This document shows, one piece after another, positions 1-8,529 of a DNA stretch of 64,000 nt. The stretch is from Fluviispira vulneris (GTDB lineage Bacteria > Bdellovibrionota_B > Oligoflexia > Silvanigrellales > Silvanigrellaceae), in the NCBI RefSeq assembly GCF_014281055.1, contig NZ_JACRSE010000005.1, forward strand, positions 248,001 through 312,000, written 5' to 3'. A program made the position numbers and the translations under genes. The number at the start of each line of letters is the position of its first letter. Within the stretch, counting starts at the first letter, position 1. The notes below the pieces were generated by a model. That model did no database searches. It was not told the origin of the DNA and worked only from the letters and a program-made list of their open reading frames with translations.

Positions 1-423
1 ACATTTCATAACAATTACATTTAATGAACTACTCTTAAAGATTTTTCAGTGCAAGATTATTTATTAAATTTTTTATTTCATATTTTTATATAGACTTCCA
101 ATTATTTTAATAGAAATTATGATATTTTTCAAATTCATAATTCCTAGATTACCATAAATAATATCTGCTTAAATTAATTTCTTAAGGCAAATAAGAAATT
201 TGATTAAAATATAAATGTAAGTCTTTTTTATTTTATCCACGATTATTTCTAAAATAATATATATTAAGTATTATTTTATTTTTTATAAAAAAATTCTAAT
301 TTTTGAACAAGATAAATTCACCAACTCCTTCCTTAAGAGCATCTTCAATTCTTAGAATTTTGTGAAATAGAATAAAAACAGAAGCTTAATAGAAATAATG
401 AATTTAATTATATATGTGCTATA
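1..423. other. AT-rich stretch without a recognisable gene
   Basis: Very AT-rich sequence lying downstream of the minus-strand rsmA gene. I see no open frame with a ribosome binding site and no strong GC-containing hairpin. It may be the 3' flank of a gene lying outside the window. Confidence 0.5.
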
Positions 424-1326
424 TCATTTAGAATAGAAAAATTTGTGCATTGCAAGAATTGTAGATGGAGATAATACATCAGGCCTGGTTTCTTCGCTGA
501 TACCGAGTGAGGAAGCTAATTGCCAAAATTCACTCATTTTACCCGGATTTTTTTCCTCAAGCTGCTGAAGCTGCGCATGCAAAGCTCTTCTTAGCATTTT
601 TCGCCGCGCGCTAAATAAAACAGTTGTAAAAGAACTAAAAGCATTGTCTTCTTCTTGAGTTGGAAATGAAAAGCTCTTCGGACTAAGCAAAACAATAGCA
701 GAATCAACTTTCGGCTGAGGAACAAAACATTTTGCAGGGACGACAAAAAGTTTTTTGACTTCAAAAAAAAGTTGAATACGTACGCTCAAGCGTCCGTAAT
801 CCTTTGTTCCTGGCTTTGCCTGAAGCCTATCTGCAACTTCATTTTGCACCATGAAAATGCCATGTGTATAAAATTTATAATATTTACAAAACCAAAAAAG
901 AATGTCACTTGTAATATAATAAGGTAAATTTCCAACGCAAATACATTTTTGCTCTAAACTAAGAGAACGATCTTCACTTGGATCCCATTTTAAAATATCA
1001 GTCTGCACAACTTGAAATTGCTCTTTATAATCTTTTGCTAAAGTTTCATTTAACCCTTGCACTGATCGTTCGTCTTTTTCTAGTGCTGTTATTTTTATAT
1101 TTTTTTGTAGAAGAGGAAGGGTCAATGCACCTGATCCTGGACCAATTTCATGCACATATTTTTGTTCTTTTTCACTAAAAAGTGTATTAATAGAACTGGC
1201 TATTTTTTCAACTACGTTTGCATCTCTTAAAAAATTCTGACCAAGGGATTTCTTTGCGTGAAGATGAAAAGCATGGTCTGCTTTCTCTTTTTTGAATTCT
1301 TTTTCTTTTTTGAATTTACTGCGCAT
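424..1326 (-). CDS. rsmA: 16S rRNA dimethyladenosine transferase RsmA/KsgA
   Basis: Dimethylates the two adjacent adenosines near the 3' end of 16S rRNA, using S-adenosylmethionine. The KKSLGQNFLRD start motif, the SAM-binding EIGPGSGALT motif and the catalytic NLPYYITS motif are all present in the expected order. The frame stays open up to a TTG at 1401, but the ATG at 1326 has an upstream AGGA and gives 300 residues. That is still slightly longer than the usual 270, because of a Lys/Glu-rich N-terminal tail. The gene is divergent from the GST-like gene, and the upstream TTG start would overlap it. Family assignment is certain; the start is moderately sure. Confidence 0.95.
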   Translation of the reverse strand: MRSKFKKEKEFKKEKADHAFHLHAKKSLGQNFLRDANVVEKIASSINTLFSEKEQKYVHEIGPGSGALTLPLLQKNIKITALEKDERSVQGLNETLAKDYKEQFQVVQTDILKWDPSEDRSLSLEQKCICVGNLPYYITSDILFWFCKYYKFYTHGIFMVQNEVADRLQAKPGTKDYGRLSVRIQLFFEVKKLFVVPAKCFVPQPKVDSAIVLLSPKSFSFPTQEEDNAFSSFTTVLFSARRKMLRRALHAQLQQLEEKNPGKMSEFWQLASSLGISEETRPDVLSPSTILAMHKFFYSK

Positions 1327-1394
1327 AGCCGTCCTGCCAGTTGAAGGTTTAGAGGAGATGACTCCAGTCATTGCTTTGCAAGAAGGAGAGTTCG

Positions 1395-2033
1395 GTGTCA
1401 AGCAATCCTTTTAGACTTTACGAATGTCCAGCAACACGTTCCGACAGAATCAAGTTTATGCTAGAAGAGTTAAGCATCCCATATGATTTAAAATTGATTG
1501 ACCTCGCAAAAGGGGATCACAAGACCAGTGAGTTTTTAAAATTAAATCCTTATGGTGCCGTTCCTGTGCTTGAAGACATAGAGAAAAAGCTTTTTATATC
1601 TGAATCAGGTGCTATCTGTGAATATATTGCAATGAACTATAAACAAAAGCTTTATTACCCCAATGAAATGAGCGATGAATTTATTCGATATAAAGAACTT
1701 ATGTATTTTGCTGTCAGTTCTCTAGATCCTATCTGTTTAACTATTTTGCATCATGCAAAATCGCTTGCTCCTGAAAATCGATCGGTATATCTTCTTGAAG
1801 ATGCCATTAAGAATTTCTCTTATTGTGCACAATTCTTAGAACATGCGCTAAAAGATAAAACTTATGTACTTGGCAACAGTATAAGCACACCGGATTTTAT
1901 CATTGCAGCAACACTGATTTGGGTCAAAGAAGAAGTTGCAAAACACCCTATACTGCAAAAGTATATCGAAAATATTTTAAAACTGCCTTCTATGATAAAA
2001 GTACGCAATGATATTAAAAACCGACTTAAGTAG
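1395..2033 (+). CDS. Glutathione S-transferase family protein
   Basis: A cytosolic GST fold of 212 residues. The N-terminal thioredoxin-like domain has the LYECPATRSDRI active-site strand and turn, the NPYGAVPVLED cis-proline loop and the ISESGAICEYIA motif (Glu-Ser contact to the gamma-glutamyl group of glutathione). A helical C-terminal domain includes TPDFIIAATL. The likely start is GTG at 1395, six bases after AAGGAG (1383-1388); with it the protein begins directly at the first beta strand. An ATG at 1371 would add eight residues and lacks such a site. The substrate cannot be inferred. The gene is divergent from rsmA and may be co-transcribed with ogt 25 bp downstream. Confidence 0.88.
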   Translation: MSSNPFRLYECPATRSDRIKFMLEELSIPYDLKLIDLAKGDHKTSEFLKLNPYGAVPVLEDIEKKLFISESGAICEYIAMNYKQKLYYPNEMSDEFIRYKELMYFAVSSLDPICLTILHHAKSLAPENRSVYLLEDAIKNFSYCAQFLEHALKDKTYVLGNSISTPDFIIAATLIWVKEEVAKHPILQKYIENILKLPSMIKVRNDIKNRLK

Positions 2034-2057
2034 CAAAAATTAAAAAGGCCTTAATAA

Positions 2058-2621
2058 ATGTCTCGGCAAATGAATTATATTTATAAAGCAAGAAATGAAT
2101 TAGAAATTTACATAAAAAATAAACATATTCAATATGAACATGGAAATACTCCTTTTGGATATTATTTTTGTGTCTTTGAAAATCAAAATATTTTACACTT
2201 AATTTTTATTGATGAGATTGACTTAAAAAATACGATTGAAAATTACACTAAGAAATATCGTTTGGCCTTATCTTTTGCACCTTCTGCCAATTCTCATATT
2301 TTTGATAAAGATTTAAATATTTTAAAAGAAAATATGCATTTTATTTTATTTGGCACTCCCTTCCAAATAAAAGTCTGGCAATCACTTCTTTCAGTACCTT
2401 TTGGCAGTCATATGACATATAGCCAATTAGCTATGAATGCCAATTTACCTAACTCATGTCGAGCTGTCGCAAATGCAATAGGCGCGAATCCAATTGCTTA
2501 TTTTATTCCATGTCACCGCATTCTGCGCAAAGATGGTGGACTTGGTGGATATCGTTGGGGAATAAATAGAAAAAAACTTATGCTCAGTTTTGAAGAAAAT
2601 AAGATAATATCTTCTGTTTGA
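2058..2621 (+). CDS. ogt: Methylated-DNA--protein-cysteine methyltransferase
   Basis: Suicide DNA-repair protein that moves the O6-alkyl group of guanine onto its own cysteine. The C-terminal half carries the family signature: the helix-turn-helix region, then ANAIGANPIAYFIPCHRIL with the acceptor Cys in PCHR, then GGLGGYRWG. The N-terminal domain is poorly conserved, as is usual. Length (187 residues) fits Ogt/MGMT and there is no Ada regulatory domain. The ribosome binding site is weak; a second ATG at 2073 is possible. It lies between the GST-like gene and msrA, all on the same strand, suggesting a small repair/detoxification group. Confidence 0.93.
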   Translation: MSRQMNYIYKARNELEIYIKNKHIQYEHGNTPFGYYFCVFENQNILHLIFIDEIDLKNTIENYTKKYRLALSFAPSANSHIFDKDLNILKENMHFILFGTPFQIKVWQSLLSVPFGSHMTYSQLAMNANLPNSCRAVANAIGANPIAYFIPCHRILRKDGGLGGYRWGINRKKLMLSFEENKIISSV

Positions 2622-2657
2622 ACAATGAAAAACTCTAATATTTATTAAGGAGAAAAT

Positions 2658-3128
2658 ATGGAAATTGCTACTTTCGGCGCTGGATGTTTTTGGGGAGTAG
2701 AAGCAAAATATAGAACAATTAAAGGAGTTATTTCAACCGAAGTTGGATATTTGGGGGGCACTCTTAAAAATCCAACTTATGAAGATGTCTGTACGGACAA
2801 AACGGGTCATGCTGAAGTTGTTCAAATCACTTTTGATCCTAACGTTGTTAAGTATTCTGATTTACTTGATGTATTTTGGAAATGCCACAACCCAACGACG
2901 TTAAATAGACAAGGCCCAGACATTGGCACGCAGTATCGATCAGCAATTTTCTATCACAGTGAAGAGCAAAAAATTATTGCTGAAAAGTCGAAACTCAATT
3001 TAGAAGAAAAGCATGTGTATAAAGAGAAAATTGTTACAGAAATAACCACTACCTCAACATTTTATAAGGCCGAAGAATATCATCAACAATATTTAGAAAA
3101 AAAAGGACTTGCAAACTGTCATATTTAA
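2658..3128 (+). CDS. msrA: Peptide methionine sulfoxide reductase MsrA
   Basis: Reduces the S-diastereomer of methionine sulfoxide in proteins. The catalytic motif GAGCFWGVE sits at residues 6-14 with the nucleophilic Cys. EVGYLGG, HAEVVQITFDP and the GPDIGTQYRSAIFYH segment follow as in the family. Length of 156 residues is typical for a stand-alone MsrA with no MsrB fusion. AAGGAG lies five to eight bases upstream of the ATG. The operon ends just after this gene in a strong hairpin terminator (3132-3163). Confidence 0.96.
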   Translation: MEIATFGAGCFWGVEAKYRTIKGVISTEVGYLGGTLKNPTYEDVCTDKTGHAEVVQITFDPNVVKYSDLLDVFWKCHNPTTLNRQGPDIGTQYRSAIFYHSEEQKIIAEKSKLNLEEKHVYKEKIVTEITTTSTFYKAEEYHQQYLEKKGLANCHI

Positions 3129-3131
3129 AAC

Positions 3132-3163
3132 AAAAAAAGCGTTGATTTATCAACGCTTTTTTT
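3132..3163. terminator. Bidirectional intrinsic terminator after msrA
   Basis: A 7-bp stem GCGTTGA/TCAACGC (3139-3145 and 3150-3156) with a TTTA loop, flanked by seven A on the left and seven T on the right. It can therefore stop transcripts from both strands: msrA on plus and the 44-codon gene on minus. The stop codon of the minus-strand gene lies inside the stem. Confidence 0.9.
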
Positions 3164-3284
3164 GTTCTTTTTGGTTGGAGACGGGCTGCTGCTCAGGCTG
3201 TTTTTGACTATTGGCCTGATTCGCAGTGGCAGCTTTTTTATTCTTATCTTGCTTTGGTTTTTTCTTACCATCTTTACCTGGCAT
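3150..3284 (-). CDS. Small Lys/Gln-rich protein (44 aa), function unknown
   Basis: The ATG at 3284 follows AAAAGGAG with good spacing and opens a 44-codon frame. The product is very polar: it starts MPGKDGKKKPKQDKNKK, continues with Ala/Asn/Gln, and ends in a basic QKKR tail. It has no hydrophobic segment, so it is probably an unstructured cytosolic peptide. Its TGA stop (3150-3152) lies in the terminator shared with convergent msrA. The strong ribosome binding site plus the terminator argue for a real gene. I do not recognise a family. Confidence 0.6.
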   Translation of the reverse strand: MPGKDGKKKPKQDKNKKAATANQANSQKQPEQQPVSNQKEQKKR

Positions 3285-3909
3285 CGAAATCTCCTTTTCA
3301 AATGTTATGTTAAAGTAACTATAATAACGTAAGCGATGTCAAATTAGATTGCAATGAGGATATAAAATTTATTTTATGTCGAAAATAAAAATCAGAAGGC
3401 CTGCCGTTCGGTGCCGACCTTCTGCGTCGTTCTTCTGAGGAAGAAAAGTGGAATGTAAATGTAAGTGAGGACAATGCTAAGGCGAGAGATCAAAGGTAGG
3501 GATTTTTTTATAGGTTGGAATAGAAACCTTAATCCGAACACGTTTGTTTCTGGGTGTGTTATAAACTCAAGTAATTTTAAAATGCAAGTTCTGATTTATG
3601 ACTTCACAAAAAAATAATAATTTATTTCTCAACTGCTGCATAGAAAAATGCTTTTGTTCTTAGTTTTTTCCTCTACTTGTCCCTCTGAGACCTTTTTCAA
3701 GTTGATTCTTGTCAATAAATTCAGCAATATAAATTATTTGGGATTTTTCATACTTCTAAAATAGCTGCTCGTTCGTATAACAAATAACTCGAGTTTTTAT
3801 TGTTTTTAAACCAATTGGGAGGTAGAGTATCGCAGACTCTCTGTAAAATTAACACTCAGATTTCCTTCACAGAGAGATTAAAAAATTAAATATGACTGTG
3901 AAAAAAAAG
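3285..3909. other. Intergenic region with a structured, GC-richer block
   Basis: 625 bases without a convincing gene. At 3393-3445 there is a GC-richer patch. CAGAAGG (3393-3399) pairs with CCTTCTG (3418-3424), and immediately after it TTCTTC-tgag-GAAGAA (3430-3445) forms a second hairpin. A 20-codon frame starting at the ATG at about 3376 runs through the patch and ends inside the second hairpin. This could be a small RNA, a leader peptide or an attenuator; the sequence alone does not decide. The rest is AT-rich and featureless. Confidence 0.4.
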
Positions 3910-5331
3910 TTAAAGGTTATGGAGCTTTTTTAATTTTTCAATAGTTTCTTTTTTTCCTCTTATTTTATAACTAATTCCTTCGTTTTCATATTTTTCTAAT
4001 AATACACGAAATAAACTTCGGATTTCACCAATCACGCCTTGCACATTATAAGGAACAAATAAATCCACCTCAAGCATATCTTTTTCAAAAAAATCTCGAA
4101 TAAAGTGATGCATAAATTCAATATCCTTTTCATTTTTAGTGGAGATGAGAAGGGCATCAGGATAGTCACTTTTTAATTGCTGAATTTCTTCTTTACTGAG
4201 TTTATCAATTTTATTTAAAATCAAACGTGCAGGCGTTTCATCAGTCACGCCTATTTCTTTCAAGACAGTTTGGGTCACTTCAAGCTGAGATTTCCATGAT
4301 ATATCTGAAGAATCCACAACAAATAAAAGCAAAGAAGCATTCATTGCCTCATCAAGGGTTGAGCGAAAAGAGGCGACCAAATCATGTGGGAGTTTTTTTA
4401 TAAAACCAACCGTATCTGAAATTAAGATCCGCGGCTGGGTTTCAGGATAAAGGGTACGAACAGTCGTATCGAGGGTCGCAAACAATTTATCTGCGACAAG
4501 AACCTCACTGCCTGTAAGCTTTCTCATAAGTGAAGATTTACCAGCATTGGTATAGCCAACTAGCGCAACACAGGGCTGTTCCGAACGCCTTGCTCTTCTG
4601 TTACCTTGTTCTTTTTGGATAGCTGCAATTTCACGTCTTAGCTCTGCAATACGATCACGAATCCTGCGTTTATCAATTTCAACATCGGTTTCACCCGAGC
4701 CACGTGCGCCTGCTCCACTTCCCTGTCTTTCACTTTGCCCAGCTTCTCGAATTCTGGGTGAAAGATACTTCAGTTTGGCAATTTCAACCTGAAGGCGTGC
4801 TTCACGGGTCTTTGCATGACGACTGAAAATCTCAACAATAACCCCAGTTCTATCAAGCACTTCTACTCCAAAAGCACTTTGCAAATGCGTGATCTGTGAA
4901 GGAGTCAGCTCACAGTCAAAGACCACAGCCTCTGCTTTTTCTAAAATTTCATCCTGCTCTTCATTTTCTTCATCTTTATTTTCTGGAAATGCTTCCGCTG
5001 GTGCACTCTCAATTTCATCTTCTGCTGACTCCTGCTCAGCTTCTGCCTTTAATTTTGCTTTATTTTTCTTAACGGGCACAGCGGATTTCACTATTCCAGT
5101 TCCACCTGTAATTTTGGCAATTTCTTTGAGCTTACCCTCTCCTAAAGGCACAGCTCCTGACAGATTGGGACGTCTCTGCTGAGTTGAGCCGACAACCTGA
5201 AAACCCAGAGTCTGTACCAGTCTCTCAAGCTCTTTTAATGATTCTTTATTTTCAATATCGCTTGTTCCTGGTAAAGAAATACCAACAAGAATGGCTTTTA
5301 AAACCTTATTATTTTCATTTTCAAGCAGCAT
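3910..5331 (-). CDS. hflX: GTPase HflX
   Basis: Ribosome-associated GTPase that splits stalled or hibernating ribosomes. The N-terminal HflX domain contains the Gly-rich GSGAGARGSGETDVE segment and the RRIRDRIAELRREI helix. The G domain follows: G1 GYTNAGKSS, G2 near TLDTTVR, G3 DTVGF, G4 NKID. At 473 residues it is longer than usual because of an acidic insert (about residues 85-135, rich in Glu, Asp, Ala) in the N-terminal domain. ATG at 5331 has AAAGG five bases upstream; a TTG at 5367 is less likely. No hfq gene is adjacent, unlike in enterobacteria. Confidence 0.95.
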   Translation of the reverse strand: MLLENENNKVLKAILVGISLPGTSDIENKESLKELERLVQTLGFQVVGSTQQRRPNLSGAVPLGEGKLKEIAKITGGTGIVKSAVPVKKNKAKLKAEAEQESAEDEIESAPAEAFPENKDEENEEQDEILEKAEAVVFDCELTPSQITHLQSAFGVEVLDRTGVIVEIFSRHAKTREARLQVEIAKLKYLSPRIREAGQSERQGSGAGARGSGETDVEIDKRRIRDRIAELRREIAAIQKEQGNRRARRSEQPCVALVGYTNAGKSSLMRKLTGSEVLVADKLFATLDTTVRTLYPETQPRILISDTVGFIKKLPHDLVASFRSTLDEAMNASLLLFVVDSSDISWKSQLEVTQTVLKEIGVTDETPARLILNKIDKLSKEEIQQLKSDYPDALLISTKNEKDIEFMHHFIRDFFEKDMLEVDLFVPYNVQGVIGEIRSLFRVLLEKYENEGISYKIRGKKETIEKLKKLHNL

Positions 5332-5847
5332 AAATACCTTTAATATTAAATGAACTGGTTCAACCAAATTACTGTGTAATTATGGATGGAGTTTCGTGAT
5401 TCGGAGCATTGACGGCATTCCTAAGCACAAAGTCGCTCTCCGCCAGCTAGCACCAACTTTATCGTAAATATTTAAAAAACCAAGAGCATTTCTGAGTAAA
5501 GAGAGAGTGTGTACGATTTATAAAAATCCTGAATAATTGACTTGAAGAATTTTTCAAGAATTTAATCCGTCTAAAAATAGAATAAGTATTCATAATCCTC
5601 TTTATTTGACTATAAAAGTAACAACATTAAATTATGATTAAAACTTGACAACTAATTCCTTATTTGAAAACTAATAAAAGCAAAATGAAATGATTTTATT
5701 TCATTTTGCTTTTATTTTTTGCTTTTGTTTTGCTTTATTTTATTAAAAATACGTGACAATAAAATAACCAAGTCAAAAAATAGAAATGTTCTTTTAAAGA
5801 GTGACAAAATAATTGCTACTCTTTAATAAAAGGAGGATTGTTACATT
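5332..5847. other. Intergenic region between divergent hflX and the Dcu-type gene
   Basis: About 500 bases with no gene. It must hold the promoters of both divergent genes. The portion nearest hflX (5370-5460) is richer in G+C than the rest. A long perfect hairpin lies at 5673-5716 and is listed separately. Confidence 0.5.
5673..5720 (+). terminator. Long hairpin with T tract, terminator-like
   Basis: A perfect 19-bp inverted repeat (5673-5691 and 5698-5716) around a GATTTT loop, followed by T residues. No plus-strand gene precedes it, so it either ends an unseen small transcript or serves another purpose. The core AAAATGAAAT/ATTTCATTTT recurs in the hairpin at 32294-32323. Confidence 0.5.
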
Positions 5848-7194
5848 ATGATTTTTTTAGAGTTTACCATAATCATTGCCTGCCTATTGCTGGGCACTCG
5901 ATTTGGTGGTTTAGGTCTGGGCGTTATTTCTGGAATAGGTTTGCTTTTATTAACATTTGTTTTCGGCCTTTATCCTGGAGAACCACCTGTGAATGTCATG
6001 CTGACAATCATGGCCGTGATTGCCTGTGCATCCATTCTGCAAACAGCTGGAGGACTCAATGTCTTAATGCGTTTTGCAGAAAAACTTTTACGTAAGCACC
6101 CAAAATATATTACCATTTTAGCCCCCCTTGCCACTTGGACTTTAACAGTGCTTTGCGGTACGGGCCATGTCGTTTATACGATGTTTCCTATTATTTACGA
6201 TATTGCAATTAAAAAGAATATACGTCCAGAACGCCCAATGGCTGTCGCATCTGTGGCTTCACAATTAGGAATTTGTGCTTCACCTATGTCCGTCGCCGTT
6301 GTCTCTATGATATCCATTTTAGGCAGTGCACATGGATTAACGCATGTGATTAGCTTGATCGATTTATTAAAAGTTGCCATCCCTTCTTCATTTGTTGGTG
6401 TTTTAATTGCCGCAATTTGGAGCTTGCGTCGTGGCAAGAATTTAGAAGACGATAAAGAATTCCAAGAAAAAATCAAAGATCCCGAAAATGAAGCTTATAT
6501 TTATGGAGGCGCTAAAAGCACTTTACTGAATGAAAAATTTTCAAAACATGCTTATCTTTCACTTATCATATTCTTTTTTGCAATTGCCATTGTTGTTCTT
6601 TTAGGGGCATTTGAATTTTTAAGACCACATATTATGGTAAATGGTAAAGAAAAAATTCTATCAATGAATTTAAGTATTCAAATGTTAATGCTTGCAGCAG
6701 GAGCATTTATATTGATGTTTTGTAAAGTTGTTCCAAGAGAAATTCCGAATAGCGCTATTTTTAAAGCAGGAATGGTTGCTGTTATTTCTGTTTTTGGCGT
6801 CGCGTGGATGGCAGATACATTTTTTCATGCACATTTTCAGTTATTAGAACACATTTTAGAGGACGTCGTTAAAACAAAACCTTGGACATATGCGATCGTT
6901 TTATTTCTAGTTTCAAAACTTGTTAACAGCCAGGCAGCTGCTATTGCCGCCATTGCACCTATGGGAATGAGTTTAGGCGTTGATCCCAAAATTATGGTAG
7001 CCTTTTTACCTGCTGCATATGGTTATTTTGTGCTCCCCACCTATCCAAGTGACTTGGCTTGTATCGGCTTCGATCGATCAGGCACAACCTCAATTGGCAA
7101 ATATGTTATAAACCACAGCTTTATTATTCCAGGTTTAATTGGCGTATCTACAAGTTGTTTTATAGGATATTTCTTAGTGAAAATAGCTTTTTAA
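5848..7194 (+). CDS. Anaerobic C4-dicarboxylate transporter, DcuA/DcuB family
   Basis: Inner-membrane carrier for fumarate, malate, aspartate and succinate exchange. Length (448 residues) and sequence follow DcuA/DcuB: TRFGGLGLGV in the first membrane segment, then LTIMAVIACASILQTAGGLN, LLRKHPKYITILAP and ASQLGICASPMSVAVV. About ten hydrophobic segments are visible. A perfect AGGAGG (5831-5836) lies upstream of the ATG with somewhat long spacing. It converges with the tRNA operon and leaves only a few bases before the tRNA-Thr 3' end. DcuA cannot be separated from DcuB by sequence alone. Confidence 0.92.
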   Translation: MIFLEFTIIIACLLLGTRFGGLGLGVISGIGLLLLTFVFGLYPGEPPVNVMLTIMAVIACASILQTAGGLNVLMRFAEKLLRKHPKYITILAPLATWTLTVLCGTGHVVYTMFPIIYDIAIKKNIRPERPMAVASVASQLGICASPMSVAVVSMISILGSAHGLTHVISLIDLLKVAIPSSFVGVLIAAIWSLRRGKNLEDDKEFQEKIKDPENEAYIYGGAKSTLLNEKFSKHAYLSLIIFFFAIAIVVLLGAFEFLRPHIMVNGKEKILSMNLSIQMLMLAAGAFILMFCKVVPREIPNSAIFKAGMVAVISVFGVAWMADTFFHAHFQLLEHILEDVVKTKPWTYAIVLFLVSKLVNSQAAAIAAIAPMGMSLGVDPKIMVAFLPAAYGYFVLPTYPSDLACIGFDRSGTTSIGKYVINHSFIIPGLIGVSTSCFIGYFLVKIAF

Positions 7195-7204
7195 ATCAAA
7201 AAAG

Positions 7205-7279
<75 letters not shown>

Positions 7280-7371
7280 AAAAACATTGATTTGGTCTTA
7301 GCGGATTTAAATAAACTTTTGCTTGGGGGAAAATACTCTCAACCACAAGAAAAGGGCTAAGGTCGAAGAAT

Positions 7372-7448
7372 TGGAGCGGGTGAAGGGGCACGATCCCTCA
7401 ACATTCAGCTTGGAAGGCTGACGCTCTAGCCAATTGAGCTACACCCGC
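7372..7448 (-). tRNA. tRNA-Gly (anticodon TCC)
   Basis: The acceptor stem GCGGGTG/CACCCGC, D arm GCTC/GAGC with GG in the loop, anticodon stem TCAGC/GCTGA around CTTCCAA, and encoded CCA are present. The T loop reads ATCGTGC instead of the usual TTCRANN, so positions 54 and 58 are A and T rather than T and A. The T stem closes with one G-T wobble. Confidence 0.95.
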
Positions 7449-7468
7449 AAAGGGAAACTTTGGGAAAA

Positions 7469-7554
7469 TGGTGGGGAGGGGCAGATTCGAACTGCCGAAG
7501 TCGTAAGACAGCGGATTTACAGTCCGCCCCATTTAGCCACTCTGGAACCTCCCC
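7469..7554 (-). tRNA. tRNA-Tyr (anticodon GTA)
   Basis: Class II tRNA of 86 nt with acceptor GGGGAGG/CCTCCCC, anticodon stem around CTGTAAA, a long variable arm (CTGTCTTACGACTTCG region), T loop TTCGAAT and encoded CCA. Confidence 0.97.
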
Positions 7555-7562
7555 GAGAAATA

Positions 7563-7638
7563 TGGAGCTGGCTAAGGGAATTGAACCCCCAACCGCCTGA
7601 TTACAAATCAGGTGCTCTACCAATTGAGCTAAGCCAGC
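7563..7638 (-). tRNA. tRNA-Thr (anticodon TGT)
   Basis: First gene of the operon. Acceptor GCTGGCT/AGCCAGC, anticodon stem CCTGA/TCAGG around TTTGTAA, T loop TTCAATT and encoded CCA. The order Thr-Tyr-Gly-Thr matches the thrU-tyrU-glyT-thrT cluster known upstream of tufB in enterobacteria. Confidence 0.97.
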
Positions 7639-7659
7639 CTACATCTCAGTGAAGATGTG

Positions 7660-7687
7660 GTTAAACTATGACAGCCGATCTTGTCAA
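7660..7687 (-). promoter_or_regulatory. Sigma-70-type promoter of the tRNA operon
   Basis: On the minus strand a perfect TTGACA (7682-7687) is followed, 16 bases later, by TTTAAC (7660-7665, 4 of 6 matches to TATAAT). Transcription would begin about 14 bases before the first tRNA. A small hairpin ACATCT/AGATGT lies in the short leader. Confidence 0.6.
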
Positions 7688-7861
7688 GCAAACTTATAAA
7701 AAAAAATTGTCTTCCTCTCAGATCGCTTTGAAGCCGTTAAAAAAAACCTTGCAAAAAACGGAATTATTTTCCCAATTATTGTTTGACTATTATAATTCAA
7801 TCTTATTTATGCAAAAATAAAATAATTGAAAACATCTCTCGCTTAGCGATATGGAGGCATT

Positions 7862-8425
7862 ATGAAGCTCGGTGTCCGCAAGAGCCTGCAGGACAAGCTC
7901 AAAATCATTTTCCTAATCGGAGCCCACCTCATTCTGGCAGAAACTGCGCCCCTCTCATGCCACGCACAGCAGATGTACACCAGCGACGAAGACATGCATG
8001 ACATTTTTCTTGCTGGCGGCTACGGAGCACTGTTTGGTGCTCTTATGGGAACAGCTATTCTTCCTTTTCTCTCAAGTTCGCCGCTCGACAACCTCAGAAT
8101 TGTCGCAGGAGGCGCTTCCATAGGCTTTATGATGGGAAGTGCTTATGGTATTTACGCTGTTTCACACAACAAAAAGAATTCATACTTTAATTATGCTCCA
8201 GAACCTGAAGATAATTATTATTATAGCATGCCCCCTACTGTTCCCAATCAGGGCAACAACACAATAAAAAGCAATTCAGATAAACAAACTGCTCATACTT
8301 TACGCCCTCTCCCCAAAGCAGGCGCTCTTGTTGTTGGTGAAGGAGATCGGATTGCCTTTGCAATACCTGCATTTTGGATAGGCCAAAATCAATTTGGAAT
8401 CATGCTTGCTTCGCTAAAATTTTAA
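7862..8425 (+). CDS. Exported protein with glycine-rich membrane segments, unknown function
   Basis: 187 residues. The N-terminus has a basic start, a hydrophobic core (IIFLIGAHLILAE) and a possible signal-peptidase site after SCHA. Two Gly/Ala-rich hydrophobic stretches follow (GGYGALFGALMGTAILPFL and VAGGASIGFMMGSAYGIYAV), resembling glycine-zipper membrane hairpins. The rest is polar and ends in a short hydrophobic-alternating stretch (FAIPAFWIGQNQFGIMLASLKF). GGAGG precedes the ATG, and a TATAAT lies at 7791-7796 without an obvious -35. The 5' end of the gene is richer in G+C than its surroundings. I do not recognise a family. Confidence 0.75.
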   Translation: MKLGVRKSLQDKLKIIFLIGAHLILAETAPLSCHAQQMYTSDEDMHDIFLAGGYGALFGALMGTAILPFLSSSPLDNLRIVAGGASIGFMMGSAYGIYAVSHNKKNSYFNYAPEPEDNYYYSMPPTVPNQGNNTIKSNSDKQTAHTLRPLPKAGALVVGEGDRIAFAIPAFWIGQNQFGIMLASLKF

Positions 8426-8529
8426 ATCTTCATAAAAAATTTAACCATTAAAAATCTATCTCCGACTCGCTTTTAAAATTTTATACTGATAAATAAATAA
8501 AATGTATTTTTTCATCAAATGGGGTTTTT

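Noticed and set aside
7426-7652. Short frames on both strands over the tRNA cluster
   Set aside because: They lie entirely within tRNA genes.
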